Positions 36,940 through 50,235 are shown, counted from the stretch's first letter. The stretch is DNA of 64,000 nucleotides from Physcomitrium patens (GCF_000002425.4 NC_037259.1:1464964-1528963); one strand, 5' to 3'. Numbers and translations: made by a program. The notes: a model not told the origin generated them from the letters alone.

Positions 36940-38943
36940 TGTCATGGACATATATATTCATCTAGATAAGAAGTATTAGGTAGAAGGTAAATGTAGGTAG
37001 ATTTGATATTATTTTGTAGCATTGCTTCTTATAAGCTTCATAGATGCGTATTTGACTTTATACATGTTTATAGTTGATTGGTAGGTTAGAAACTTGGCGA
37101 ACAAATTAGCCATGTATTGCACATTCTCATATTACATGTATTCTTAGTTAAGAATGCACTGGGCATCTAATTGTGGAAGATAAGTAAAAATGCAACAACA
37201 ATTCTACTAAGTCCAATAGAGCCTTAAATAAACTTCAAGTAATCCCTGATAAACCTATTCGAATTTTAACCTATCAAAATAAATTTAAAAGAAGTTACAA
37301 TAGAAACACAAAGAATTCTAAAAAAATATTAAAAATAAAAATCCTAATATAATTGTAATTTAAATCCTAAATCCTAAATCCAAAACCAAATCTTGGATCA
37401 AATCCTAATTGAAATCTTAATTAAATCTTAACCAAATTCTAAGTTAAATCTTAATAAAATCCTAATAAAATCCTGAATTCTAGAAAAATTCTAAATAATT
37501 TTTAAACAAAATCTTAAACTAAATCCTAATCAAATCCTAAATCTTAAATAAATTCTTAACAAATCCTATAGAAAAATCGAACCTCAACAACTAATGATCA
37601 AACTATTGATATCAACTCAAAATTTGCACACTTCTTAATGTCTTAGTTAGAAACAAGTACAAGAAAGATGAAATCAATCACATTCACCAATTGAGAAAAA
37701 TGCAAGATAATCCAATTGGGTATTGAATGGCCTCCTATTCCAACTTAAATGCTAAATTTTCAATGCCAATATCTCCTTTTTGAATCATTGAATTGCTTTA
37801 AAATTTCATCTTAATATTTGAAATCAATTCTAACATCCATACAAAAAAAAATCACTTTAATCTAATTGATAGATTGCTAAAGATCTTAAAAACACTCACT
37901 AACCCTCAAACTCCAATTTTTAAGATCTCAATCTACAAAAACCTTCATTTACTTCAATTTTACTATTTGATTGACCTCAAAATTTGTATATACATTTACA
38001 ACTAGCACATTAATATATTTCTCAAATTTACTTATATACATACTATAAAATTCGAGAAACCCTCAAATTTATAAACATGTTTTTATTTTTCAAATCCTAA
38101 TCCTACCAAGAACATCATTAATTTTGAAAATCTCTCAAAATCTCAATATTGATTCAAATAATATGAAACTAATGCCTAAAAATCTCTCCTCAAGTCTGCT
38201 CTCAATTCCGTTCCTTGATCTATCCAAGAATCTCAAAGTCATTGTATGGATGCAATTTTATGCCTTAAGATTTGATTTTGATCTAGGTTGACAACTAATC
38301 CTCTCTGGGTATTAATTTTTGATAATTCGAGATAAATTTTGATTTATCCTATTGTAAACTCTCTCTTAAACATGCTTATATTAATTTTTATTTTATTTAC
38401 TTTAATTTGGCTCATTTATGACTTTGCAAAGTAAATAGAAGTTCCTTCTATAAAAAAATAATATTAAGTCTAAATCTTTTATTACCTATCTATCATTTAT
38501 CCTTATTTTTCTATTACATCTTTTTGCTAGATTTTTTTATAATAACATCTATATTTTTATTTTTCACTATATAATTGTGTTACCACATAACAACATGTAG
38601 ATAGTTTGTGGTACAAGTTAATGATGTGGAGTGCATATAAGAAACTTACCTTACAAATTAAGATACATATCTTGAAAATTAGATACATATTAAAGGTCCT
38701 ATAGAATATTGCCATGGTATCTCTTAATTGAATAGAATATATCGAGGTATGAATGAAGCCTTTTTTTATTCTTGTCAATTCCTTTTTAGTCCTTATTCTT
38801 ATTTCAAGACTTTCTAATCTTCTTATCTTTAGCAATAACCATTTTAATTCAATATATTACCATCTTTCAGTGATTTTTTAATCTTTTTGAATAACATAGG
38901 ATTGTATTGAAATTTACTTTTTTTGAAATTCATATCTTTGATA
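36940..38943 (+). repeat. 5' LTR of the older gypsy element, split by an insertion
   Basis: Left part 36,940-37,124 starts TGTCATGGACATA; right part about 38,592-38,943 resumes at ATGTAGATAG and ends CTTTGATA. Together they give about 535 bp, matching the 527-bp 3' LTR. Confidence 0.85.
37125..38591 (+). mobile_element. LTR-like insertion A inside the 5' LTR
   Basis: Homologous over its length to insertions B (inverted) and C. It starts TCTCATATTACATG, then TTCTTAGTTAAGAATGCAC, and holds a long degenerate array of AATCCTAA-like units (about 37,330-37,570). It ends near TTACCACA. Flanks CACAT/AACAT could be a decayed target duplication. No coding capacity. Probably a solo LTR of another retrotransposon family; the last few bases of the border are uncertain. 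Confidence 0.7.
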
Positions 38944-39349
38944 GTTTGACAAGAATGCTAATTCATTGTCCTTATTTTGTATTAAAAATGAGTGAATTAT
39001 CTCACTTCTATTGTTATATTTTGAAGGTTGTAGGCTATCCATATTCAAATTTACTTTTAGTTTTTTAATACTAATTATTTTTTTTAAAGAAAGTAGACTA
39101 TCTTTCTTTGTAAAAACTTTTATTTGATATTAGAGGTTATAAATTACTTTCTTCTAATTTTTCTTTTAAATTTATTTGATTTATCTAGAGAAGAAAAAAT
39201 TATAGAAACTATTCTTGGAAAAAATAAAAATAGATTTAAAACTATTTTAGATCTTCACAAACTTATCAATATTCTTATTTTAAATCATAAAAACCATGCA
39301 ATTAAAATCTTGCATAATATGTAAAAAAAAATCATATTCTCTCCTCAAA

Positions 39350-39660
39350 TCCGTCACCTTGTTTTATAATAGAAGTTTGTTTTGGACCAAAAAATGACAA
39401 ATTTTTTAACTTGTTAGATTCAAGAGCCTTAACTTATCTTATTAATGAAAATTTTGTTAAAAATAAGAAATATCTTTAATTAAAAAAAATAAATTTGTAC
39501 ATGTAGAAGTCATAGATAGTCATTTATTGTCCTTTGAAAATATTATCCTTGAAATAGTTCCTTTAAATATAGCAACTAAAGATAATAATAGCATAGTAAT
39601 ATTCAATGTTATTAAATCTCTATCCAACCTAATTATTTCTGGATTATCATAGCTAAAGAA
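39350..39660 (+). pseudogene. Protease remnant of the older gypsy element
   Basis: LLDSRALTYLINENFVKN near 39,410-39,463 aligns with the protease of the younger element and carries the same Arg where the catalytic Gly is expected. Further weak similarity runs to FNVIKS. Stops and frameshifts are frequent. Confidence 0.75.
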
Positions 39661-39769
39661 GCATAACCTTCAAATAGACTAGACTTCTTATAACCTTGAT
39701 TATTTTTGTAATTTAGTCTAGGATCCTGCTAATGAAGTAGAAATTTATAAATCTAATACAATTAAAACC

Positions 39770-40507
39770 TTGTTGGTAGGTGCAAGAACTTTCATACATG
39801 CAGTAAAAGAAAGATCAATTTTTGTTATATATTCCATACTTATTTTCAATGAAAAAAAGACTTCAAGTAGCATTCTAAGCCAGTACCAAGATTATCAAGA
39901 TGTTTTTAAGAAAAAAAATACAAATATTCTTCTAAAGCATTGTTCCTATCATTATTCTATTGATCTTTAAAATAGAATTCAATTACTATTTGGACCAATT
40001 TATAGTTTATTGCAAAATGAATTAGTTTCATTTAAAGAATATATTAATGAAAATTTGGCTAAAAACTTCATATGTTATTTTAAATCTCTAATAAGAGCTT
40101 TTTATCTTATTTATAAAGAAAAAAGACAAATCTTTGTAAATATTTGTGGACTATTGGGGATTCAACAAGATCACCATCAAGAATAGATATCTTCTATTTT
40201 TAATTTCAAGACTTCTTGATCAACTCAATCAAAGAAAGATCTATACAAAAATAGATTTACAAAGAGCATAAAAATTGGTATACATCAAAAGAGGAAATAA
40301 ATAGAAGATAGCATTTTAAACTAGGTATAGGTATTTTAAATATAATTTCATATTTTTTGGACTCATGAATGCACCAGATGTATTTCAACATCTAATGAAT
40401 GATGTATTTTATGAATTTTTTGATGATTTTGTAGTCTATTATCTATGCAATATTTTAATCTAATCTAAGAATATAGAAGAGCATAAACTTCATGTTTTTC
40501 ATTATTG
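39770..40507 (+). pseudogene. Reverse transcriptase remnant, first part
   Basis: [20 protein letters not shown], then YTKIDLQ, an altered FGLMNAPDVFQHLMNDVFYEF and a YLDD-box relic (YYLCNI) near 40,438-40,455 follow the younger element in order. It breaks off at insertion B. Confidence 0.85.
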
Positions 40508-42218
40508 TGTAGTAATATAACTATTATATGAAAGAAGAAATAAAGTGTTTTATTATAAAAAAGCCTAATTAAAAAGATATAGTAAAAAAATATGAATAAA
40601 TGATAAGAAGGTAGTAAATTTTTTAGTATTAATGTTTTCATTTGTAGAAAAAACATCTATGTACTTTGTAGGAGCATAAATACCTCAAAACAAAGTAAAT
40701 AAGATAAGTAAATAATATAAAAATATTTAGAAGAAAATTAATAATAGATTTAAGTAAAAATTACTTCAAAAAAATAAAAATTGCTACTTAGAAAGGACTA
40801 GTTGTGAAACTAGGTTGAAATCAAACCTTGAGGCACCTACAATAATTTTAGGGTTCTTTTGCCAATTGAAGAGTGAGATTTGAAATCAAATTTCAGAAGA
40901 AATTTTTGAGAATTGGTTTTAGGCCATTTGAATTACTATTGAGGTTTTGAGGGATTTTTAAACTTAGTAATGTACTCAGATGGTTCAGATTTGTAAAAAT
41001 ATAAATAAATTTATAAATTTTAGGATTTGATGAATTTTGTAGTACATTTATAAGTGAAAATTTGGTGATTTATTATTGTGCTTGTTATAAATGTGTGTGA
41101 AAAATTTGAGGTCAAACAAGAAGATAGATTGAAGAATATAAGATTTTTGTGGATTATAGTCTTGAAAATTGGAATTTAGAAGATTAGTGAGGATTTCTAA
41201 GTTATCTGCCAATCTGCTACTTGAATTGTATTATAATTTTGCTCAAAAGTTGTTAGCTTGACTTCCAATAATTGTACAAAGTTTGAGACTAATTAAATGG
41301 TAAAATAAGAGATTTGGCTCAAGAATATCACTATTAAGGTTAGAAAAGGAGGCCGATCAATACCCAAGAGGAGTTTAAGAACTATCATCTATTTGATATG
41401 TGTAATCTTTTTCAAATTTTATATGCTTATCATTAATTTAGTTGTTGCAAATTTTACAAATTTTGAATCAAAATCAATGATTCAAGCATTAGTTAATAAA
41501 TTTTCAATCTGCGATAGGATTTGTTAAGAGTGTATTTCAGATTTAAGATTTGATTAAAGATTGATTAGGATTAATTTAGGATCTAAAATTTGATTTAGAT
41601 TTTTTTAAGATTTAGTTTAGAATTTGATTAGGATTTAGATTTTGTCTAAGATTTTATTATAATTTGATTAGGATTTAGGATTTTATTAAGATTTGATCTA
41701 AGATTTAGATTTAAAATTTGATTAAGATTTATTTAGGATTTAATTAAGATTTGATTAAGATTTAAGATTTCATTAGAACTTGATTTAAGATTAGGATTTA
41801 GGATTTGATTAGGAATTAAAAAATATTTCATTAGGATTTGGTTTAAAATTTGTTTGGATTGATTCAAGATTTTATTAGGATTTTTTGAAGGTTATATTAG
41901 GATTTGATTAAGATTTAATTAAAAAATTTATTTTTGATATTTTTTAAATATTTTTTAAATATTTTTTAAATATTTTTTAAAGTTTTTTTATTACATATAT
42001 CTTATTAAGATTAATTTATGATTTCTTTATGTTTCTTCTATAAGTTCCTGAGACTTCTTTTGGTTTTAATTAAAGATTTATTAATATTATTATAATTTAA
42101 TTCGAATTTGTTTAGGATTCTATTAGAATTATTTGAATAATCTTATTGCAAGTTCTATTTTTTCCTTCCACACTCAAGTATTGAGTACATTCTCAAGTAG
42201 ACTTCATGTAATATAACA
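40508..42218 (-). mobile_element. LTR-like insertion B, inverted, inside reverse transcriptase
   Basis: On the minus strand it reads TGTTATATTACATG...TTATATTACTACA, with TG..CA ends. Near-identical 5-base flanks (TATTG 40,503-40,507 and TCTTG 42,219-42,223) fit a target duplication with one later change. The GATTTAGGATT-type tract at about 41,530-41,940 is the reverse complement of the AATCCTAA array of copies A and C. Length 1,711 bp, no coding capacity. Confidence 0.78.
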
Positions 42219-42261
42219 TCTTGTACTACAAAAACTTAAAGATGCAAGATAATATGCCAAG

Positions 42262-42306
<45 letters not shown>

Positions 42307-42890
42307 CATACTACTTCAATTGAATTTTTAGGATATATCATTTCAAATTATGCCCTAATTATGGATCCTAAGAAGGTCCATATTACTTCAATTAACTTCT
42401 TAGGATATATCATTTCAAATCATGGCCTAACTATGGATCCTAAGAAGGTCCATACTATTACAAATTATAAGATCTCAAAAATAGTAAAAAATGTGCAATA
42501 TTTTTTTAGAATTTGTCAATTATTACTAAATCTTCATCAAGAACTTTTTTCAAGTTTCAGCTCTTCTTATATATTTGACATGTAAAAACAAACTTAAGTT
42601 GAGCAAAGAAATTGAACCATCTTTTAAAGGTTTGGAGACAATATTTATTTTTGTACCAATCTTGTATCACATTAATTTTTTCAAAGCATTCTTTATGGAA
42701 ATAGATGCATCAAAATTTATTATAGGTACAATGTTGTTACAAATGGAAGGAGATGATAAGCTCCACCCAATAAATTTCTATTCTGAGAAATTTTTAGTAG
42801 CCAAGATTAACTACAAGATCCTTAATAAAGAACTTCTTGCAATTGTAGATTCATTTTAAGAATAGTGAAATTATTTAGAAGATGCTTCTT
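42219..42890 (+). pseudogene. Reverse transcriptase end and RNase H remnant
   Basis: After insertion B the frame resumes with FLGYII and DPKKV (duplicated, see below), then LFSSF and KNKLKLSKEIEPSF. A (TA)n run sits at about 42,264-42,304. RNase H follows: FMEIDASKFIIGTMLLQM, FYSEKF, INYKILNKELLAIVDSF. It stops at insertion C. Confidence 0.85.
42311..42454 (+). repeat. 72-bp tandem duplication in reverse transcriptase
   Basis: Two adjacent copies, about 42,311-42,382 and 42,383-42,454, of the block that encodes FLGYIISN...MDPKKV. It is in frame (24 codons). The younger element has it once. Confidence 0.88.
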
Positions 42891-42903
42891 ATTTAGTCAC
42901 CAT

Positions 42904-44430
42904 TATTGTATTATATGTATTCTTACTTAAGAATGCACCGGACACCTAGTAATGGAAGATAAGTAGAAATGCAACAACAAAATCCTACCAAGTCTAATAG
43001 AGTCTTAAATAAACCTTAAATAATCCTTAAAAATCTTAATTAAGTTTTAATCAATTTAAAAAAATTCAAAAGAAGTTACAAAAGAAATATAAAGAGGTCA
43101 TAACTAATTTCAAAGAAAAATCATTTAAAAATCCTTAAAAAATACAAAAATAAAACCTTAAAAAGTATTAGAAATAAAAAAATAAAAATACTAAAAATAC
43201 TAAAAATAAATTTTTAAAATAAATCCCAAATAAATCCAAAGTAAATTCTAACCAAACTCTAAACCTTAGACCAATCTTAATCAAATTCTAATTAAACTTA
43301 ATCAAATCCTAATAATATCCTAATAAAATTCTAAAAAAATATTAGCCAAATCCTAAACCAAATCCTAATCAATCCTTAATTAAATCTTAAATCTTAAATA
43401 AATTCTTAAAAAATCCTATAATAGATTGAAATCTCAATAACTTATGATTTAATCATTGATTTTAATTAAAAAAAAATATTTTTTTTTTAATAAATAAATT
43501 GGCAACAAGTACAAAAAAACTTGAAGATCAAACATATGAATAAAAAAGTAACCCCTAAAATTTGCTCAAATATTGGTTGATTTCTTTTTTTAATCTTAAT
43601 ATTGATATTTCAAAGTCAAAATCTCTTAATTTTACAATTCAATATATAGGTCTCAAACTTTTCATAATTATTAGAAGTCAAATTCACTACTTTTATATAA
43701 AATTATATTTTAATTCAATTGAAAAATTGATGGATATTTTAGAGAGCCTCATTAGTCTTTTAAACCCCAATTTTTAAGACCTCAATATGTTTGTACTTCA
43801 ATGAACTTTGAAAAAAAATTTAAATTATGCTCAAAGTTATAATATAAATTATATACAATAATTATCACATAATTAAAAAAAATACTTGTAGATAATCTAA
43901 AAATTTCATGCAATTGTCCAAAGTATAAATTCTTTAAATTTTTCAAAATTCAAAGTCATCCAAAAATAATTCTAAATTTGCAAAGCCTTTATAAAGTTGC
44001 TATGCTCTCCAATCATTTGAAATTAATGCATAAAGAAATTTTTTCTTATTTTCTCTCAAAATCCACTCTTTGATCAACCAAAGAATCTTAAAGTCGCCCT
44101 AGGTGCATAATTTTGTGCCTCAAGGTCTAATTTTGACTTTGATTTACAACTGATCTTCTTTGAGTATCAATTTTTTATAATTTTAAATAATATTTATTAA
44201 AACCTATTTTTAATTTTTTTAAAAATATCCATATATTAATTTTTACTTTGATTTGGCTCATTTATACTCTTGTAAAAAGTAAATAAAAATCTCTTCTACA
44301 AAAAAACATCATTAAGTTTAAAATTTTTATTATCTTTTTATTATTTATTCTTATTTTTTTATTATATCTTTCTACTTAGATCTTCTATAATAATGTTCAT
44401 ATTTTTATTTTTCACCATCTAATTGTATAT
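42904..44430 (+). mobile_element. LTR-like insertion C inside RNase H
   Basis: Same family and orientation as insertion A: ATTATATGTATTCTTACTTA near the start, then AATGCACCGGACACCTAG, the AATCCTAA-like tract (about 43,210-43,400) and the end block TTTTTATTTTTCACCATCT. The RNase H reading continues on both sides (FLEDAS...LVT before, TDHKNFEYF after). The last bases seem truncated relative to B and no clear target duplication remains. Confidence 0.72.
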
Positions 44431-46090
44431 ACAGATCATAAAAACTTTGAGTACTTCATATCAATACATGCTTTGAATTGTCGCAAAGCTTGTTGAAGCA
44501 TGTCTTTATCAAGATTTGTTAGATGATCTATCTAAATATTTTTATTTTATATCCAAAGAAGAGGATGCAACTTTTGATTAACAAAAAATAATTTTCTTAA
44601 AGCCAAAGTATTTTCATCTTTGAGTAATAAAATCAACATTAACTATTAATTCAATATTTTTTAAAGAATTTCAATTGAATATGTTGTTTGATTCTTTTAT
44701 TCATAATACTAAGAATAATTCTTTTAAATTTTATAAAACTTTTTAAGTTTAAATTTAAGAATAATCTATTTTATTTTGAAGAACAATTATATATTTTAGA
44801 AGACAAAGTATAATTACGTGTTCTTCAAGCTCATCATGACTTTTCAGCAATTGAACATTTTGAATACAACAAGTCTTTGGAATTAATATCTAAAGATTTT
44901 AGTGGTCTCAAATGTAGAAGACAATCAAAGACTTTGTATAATCATGTGACATTTATTCAAGATCAAAAATTCATATAAGCTATTACCTATTCTAGAACAA
45001 TCATAGTCTTTTATTTCTATAGATTTTATCATTGATCTTCCAATCTCAGTTTGTATGATTCTATATTTGTGATAGTAGATTATTTTACCAAAATGGCAAA
45101 TTTTATATCATATACAAAATCTATCACTGGTGAAAAAATAGTTAAGTTTTTTCTTCACAATATTTATTATTATCATGGATTGTCCAAGGACATTATATTA
45201 GATGGGAGGATTCAATTTGTATCAATATTTTAAAAAATCTTTTTAAAATTATTTTTTTAATTCTAAAAATAGATATAAAATTATTTTTGGCTTTTTATTC
45301 TCAAACTAATAGATAGATAAAGCACATAAACTAAGTTTTGAAGTAGTATTTGAGATATATTATCAACTACCAATAAGATGATTGAATGATTCATTTGCCA
45401 TTGACAAAGCTTTATTTTAATAATATAATATATTCTTTTATTCAAAAAATACTTTTTTTTACTAATTATGGTTATCATCCATGACTTGATATTTTTTACT
45501 TCTTAAAAGTTGATAATCTTGAGGCAAAAGATTTACTAAATTGTTTATCTAAGCTACATATAATAATGAAGGAACAATTAAAAGAAACTCAAAAATGACA
45601 AAAAACCAATGTGGATGCCTATTGCAAGGAGCAACCTCAATTCCACATTAGTGACAAGATATAATTACTTTGTTGTAATATTAAGACTAGCCACTCTTGT
45701 GACAAGTTTGATTACTATAGACTTGGACCATTTTTTATTTGTGAGAAAATCAATCTAGTTGCTTATTAATTATATTTACTAGAGTCTACAAAAATCCATT
45801 TTATATTCTACATGCCTCTTTTTGAGTCATATAAGATAGTGAATATTTCAAAAAGAAGTTAAATGCTACCTCCTCTTATAGAAATAAATAATAATCAAGA
45901 ATTCAAGGTCGAAGGAGTCTTAGATTCAAGAAAATATCAAAATAGGTTGAAATATCTTGTTCATTGGCATGGATATGATATTAGTGAATACACATAGAAA
46001 CTAGTTAAGAATCTTATAAATGTAACAAAGAAGGTTGATGCTTTTCATTAATGAAATCCATAAACCAAATCAAAGATATTTTTTTATATG
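44431..46090 (+). pseudogene. RNase H end, integrase and chromodomain remnant
   Basis: Order as in the younger element: TDHKNFEYF, a decayed zinc-finger region near 44,820-44,980, the integrase core (YDSIFVIVDYFTKMANF at 45,052-45,102; LSKDIILDGRIQF near 45,178-45,220), YNNTI-like sequence, and a chromodomain (YLVHWHGYDISEYT, about 45,950-46,000). Many frameshifts and stops. Confidence 0.85.
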
Positions 46091-46210
46091 CATGATGTAT
46101 CAATAATATCCAAATTTAAGATAAAAAATAATAAATCTTTTTAATCAAAAAATATATTTTTTATTTTCTATCTTTGTTTGTAATTTATATATATTTATTT
46201 TATTAAAGAA

Positions 46211-46633
46211 ATGAAGAACCAACAATTAGTAGATTTATCTTAAGAGCTATCATTTGTTGACTTATCAAATGAGACATTGCAATTGTCACAATCTTCAAGA
46301 CAATGTAATCAAGATGAAGACCCTCAAGAACAATAAGTTCTTCCTCAAATTAATGGTAAGATATAATATGTTTGATATCATGACCTTAGGAGAGATTCTT
46401 GATGTTTGGTGATTTTATTAGAGGTAAAAATGATTCTTAATGGTCTTACAAATTTTATATTTGAAAAAAATTATAAAAGCCTCAAAATCAACAAAATAAC
46501 ATAGTGATCTTTCTACTCTAGAATGGAATATTATTGATAGCTGAGTGGTCCTATCAACTACCTTCAAAGAGAATAAAGATCAAAATATGTGGTAAAAATA
46601 ATTTGTCGCATCTAGGACTTCTTCAATATATGA
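46211..46633 (+). pseudogene. Extra 3' reading frame, second copy
   Basis: From ATG 46211 to TGA 46631-46633, exactly 423 bases, as in the younger element at 31,383-31,805. Matching blocks: KNQQLVDLS, then LSFVDLSNETLQLSQSSR, CLVILLEVK, GPINYLQRE, RSKYVVKII and DFFNI. Stops interrupt it, most at positions different from those of the other copy. Unknown function. Confidence 0.7.
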
Positions 46634-46674
46634 TGACCGCTCTTCATAGAACTCATTTTTAAAATGGAAGATAA

Positions 46675-47201
46675 TATTATAGATGTAAATATTTATTTAA
46701 ATAATAAGTATTAGATAGAAGATAAATATAGATAGATTTGATATTATCTTGTAGCAAATCTTCTTAGAAGCTTCATAGACACGTATTAAATTTTATATAT
46801 GTTTAAAGTTAATTGTTAGGTTAAAAATTTAACCAACAAGTTAATCATGTGTTGCATGTGTGGATAGCTTATAATACAAACTAATAATGTGGCACACATA
46901 TAGAAAACTTGCCCTACAAGTTAAGATATATAACTTACAAATTAAACATGTATTGGAGGTCCTATAGGATATCACTATTTAGCATTTAGTTAGATAGTAT
47001 ATATGGAAGCAAGAGTGAAGCCGTCTTTATTCTTTTCAATTTACTTTTAGTCCTTAGTCTTATTTCAAGACTTTCTAGTCTTCTTGTCTTTGACAATAGC
47101 CATTCTAATTCAATATTATACTAGCTTTGAGTGATTTTTTAGTCTTTTTGAATGACATAAGAGTATATTAAGATTTTTTTTTAAGATTCATATTCTTAAC
47201 A
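46675..47201 (+). repeat. 3' LTR of the older gypsy element
   Basis: Starts TATTATAGATG (TGTCATAGACA in the younger LTR), passes through recognisable blocks (AGAAGCTTCATAGA, ATTGGAGGTCCTATAG, AGATAGTATATATGGA) and ends TTCTTAACA next to the AATTA duplication. Confidence 0.88.
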
Positions 47202-47206
47202 AATTA

Positions 47207-50197
47207 TGATTTTTAATAGCTAAATTAATTTATAATTTCTTATTTATAGAATTAATAAATCCATTTTAATTAAAATCTTAAGATAATATATTCTTTAATT
47301 AATAAAAAAGTTTAAATAAATAAGTATTTACAATAGAAATCTAACCACTTAAAAATAAAGAAGGATATAAAAATCAATAAAATAATTTTAAAAGCTAAAA
47401 ATAAGTATTGATATAAAGATTCCTAAATAAATTAAACTTTTGAACTACTACCAAATTGATAAGTAGGCAAGAAATAACTTAAAAAATTAAAACATTTTAA
47501 TAGCCAAAAGAAAATAAAGCTAAAGAAATTTTTATAGTACCATCACAAAAAATGGAACGAGCTTAAATTATAAAAACAAGATTGTAAGAAAGAAAATGAA
47601 GTATTTTTTTATTAGTTATTATCTAATAGCCAAAAGCATAATAACCCTCATGCTCTAACCTAAATAATATAGAATATTAGAAATTCCTTGTAAATTAGCA
47701 AGGACTATCTTGTAAGGCAAAATATTCTTATGTACCTAATAGTAAAGTAATATTATAAAAAAAAATTAAAAAGAACCTATATTAGAAAATACAATGGAAT
47801 ATGAAATTATAAATAGTTCTTTAATCAACAAGTTTCTTACTTTTTAGAAGTTATATTAGAATCAACCTATAACTTCATGTTTAGGCCACAAGCCTTGTTG
47901 ACTTTAGAAAGATTCTACAAAACCTTCTTTGTAGCTAATATATATACATACAAGATTAAAGCCATCTTTAATTTTATCAATTCCTTTCTTACAAACTACT
48001 CTAGATTCAAGCCTTTCAAATTTCTTTATATTTGGCAATAGTCATTCTATTTTTTATCTAATCCTATAACTATCTCTTTTTTTCTTTTTTTTTCTTTTTT
48101 TTAGTAATATATGAATGTATTGTCTTTTAAATTTTGTTTCATTTCATATCCTTAAGAGGTATTGGATTTATAAGGAGAATATAAATTTGAAAACTTATAT
48201 CATAGTATTTAAAAAAGAATTGAAGGCAAATAAAAAGACTAATGAAAGACAAACAATATTAATTTATTTAAAACCATGTTTAAGAAAGAAATTTAAAATT
48301 AGCACAATAAGTTTTTTCATAGAGCTCAACATTGCATTTAATCAACATTAAAATCAATAATTTATTACCAAAATATATATAAGAACAAACAAATGTGATA
48401 GTATGTGGTTATTAAAAAAATCAAAAAAAAGATCAAATAAAATTTTTAATTAAATCTAAAAATAATTTATAAATTTGATTAAAAATTTCTTAAATTAACT
48501 ATTTTATTTTTATTATGATTTTATATATATTTAATGGATTCACTTTAATATGCACTTATATAAACTTTGTATAATAATTGACTTGAAAATTTTAGTAGTC
48601 AATATCTAAAAGCATTGTAATAATATATAAATCAAATTAGAAAAGAAAAAACTTGTCTTTATTGAAAAAAGCTATAGCAATGAAAGCCACTTCTAAAATT
48701 GAAAAAAGAATTCTTATAAATAAATAAGATTTTTTAAAGCATTTACAAAAATAATATTTTTTTTTAATCCAAAAAATCTCAAATATTAATTGTGTGTACT
48801 TTTAAATTTTAAAAAATCATTTGGTGTAAATAACATTTATATTTAAAATACCAAAAGCAAAATCTTTGGAAGATATTTATAAATAAGTGCTTAAAGCAAC
48901 ACTTTTTAACCACATTACAACAAAGTTTTTTTTTGTGCTATAAGCAAAGTATTAAATGTTATAATTAATAAAAGTATAAATATTTAGAAATTATTTTTTA
49001 AAATCTATATAATAAGAATTTTAGAAAAACTTTAATCTATGACAAAATTTAAATTAGTATCTATCATAAATATATAGTTAAAAAAAACTACAGTAACCAA
49101 CATAAAAATAATTATCATCCAAAAAATATTTTAAAAAATTAAAAAAAATAATTTTTTTAAATAAAAAAGTTTATGTTTAAAGACAAAATATGATTAGAAA
49201 TCAAATAAAAAACTAAATTTCTTTTTATCAAGAAAATTTTAAAAAATAAATAAATAAATAATAATACAATAATACAAACTTATAAATTATATCTAAGAAA
49301 TTATTATACACTAGACAAGCAAGAATACAATTATTTAATTAGAAATCAACATTGTTCTAAGAATCAACTAAACAATATTTAGTAATAACTGTTTCTTGAT
49401 TAATTAATACCATGGCTTATTAAACTTTAGTCAATTTAGTCAGCTTGATCTCACAAATGCAAATTAAAGTCTATAGCATTTCATATGTGATTAATTTAAT
49501 TATCATTTTTAACAAAGTAGTTAGAAATATATACAATTTATTGTTAAAGCTATAATATTTGGTTTCAATTAAAGTCATATATAGTGCAAACAATCATTAT
49601 GATGCTATTTGTAGATACCAAATTTCTTAAACCATCAATGTACTATGATATTAGATGTATGTTACTTTTATATTAATTTTTTGAGCATTTTTTTGTTTCA
49701 ATTTAATCCAAATTATTACACATAATCTTGGAAGTATAAACTAAGTCAATGCATTATGATATTAGATGTATGTTACATAATTGCTCAATGAGAACTTAAT
49801 TTAGCTATTGTCATCTAACTTCAATTTATATATTAAAAAAATTATAACATATATATATGATGTTCTTTTAAACATTTTAACATTTTATTCAAAATCTTAA
49901 AATCAACCACTTTCTTATTTTTTAATAAGTTCTAAAGCATTGTATGTATAAATAATATATAAATAATATATAAATACTTATTAAAAAGATATTATGCAAG
50001 ACTAAATATAACTAAATATTAATCAATCATAAAGTATAAAAAATTCTAAATAGATAAAAATATGTGTTCTGTATATTACATCAAAAAAATAAAAATAAAA
50101 AATCATAGACATAAAACATAAAATAAAATGCATCAAAAAACCTTAATAGAATAATTATATGGAAGATTCTTAAAGAATGTTTAAAATATTATTTATG

Positions 50198-50235
<38 letters not shown>

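Larger units (their letters stand above)
36940..47201 (+). mobile_element. Older Ty3/gypsy chromodomain element with nested insertions
   Basis: A diverged relative of the element at 26,033-32,388. The outer 5-base flanks are identical (AATTA at 36,935-36,939 and 47,202-47,206), which fixes both ends. Inside are protease, reverse transcriptase, RNase H, integrase, chromodomain and the extra 3' frame, all heavily decayed, with much of gag missing. Three LTR-like insertions (37,125-38,591, 40,508-42,218, 42,904-44,430) interrupt the 5' LTR, reverse transcriptase and RNase H. Removing them leaves about 5.6 kb, close to the 6.4 kb of the younger element less gag. Confidence 0.88.

Noticed and set aside
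37330..37570. AATCCTAA-type repeats that recall plant telomere repeats
   Set aside because: Units are degenerate and not CCCTAAA; the tract recurs inside the three LTR-like insertions, so it belongs to that family.
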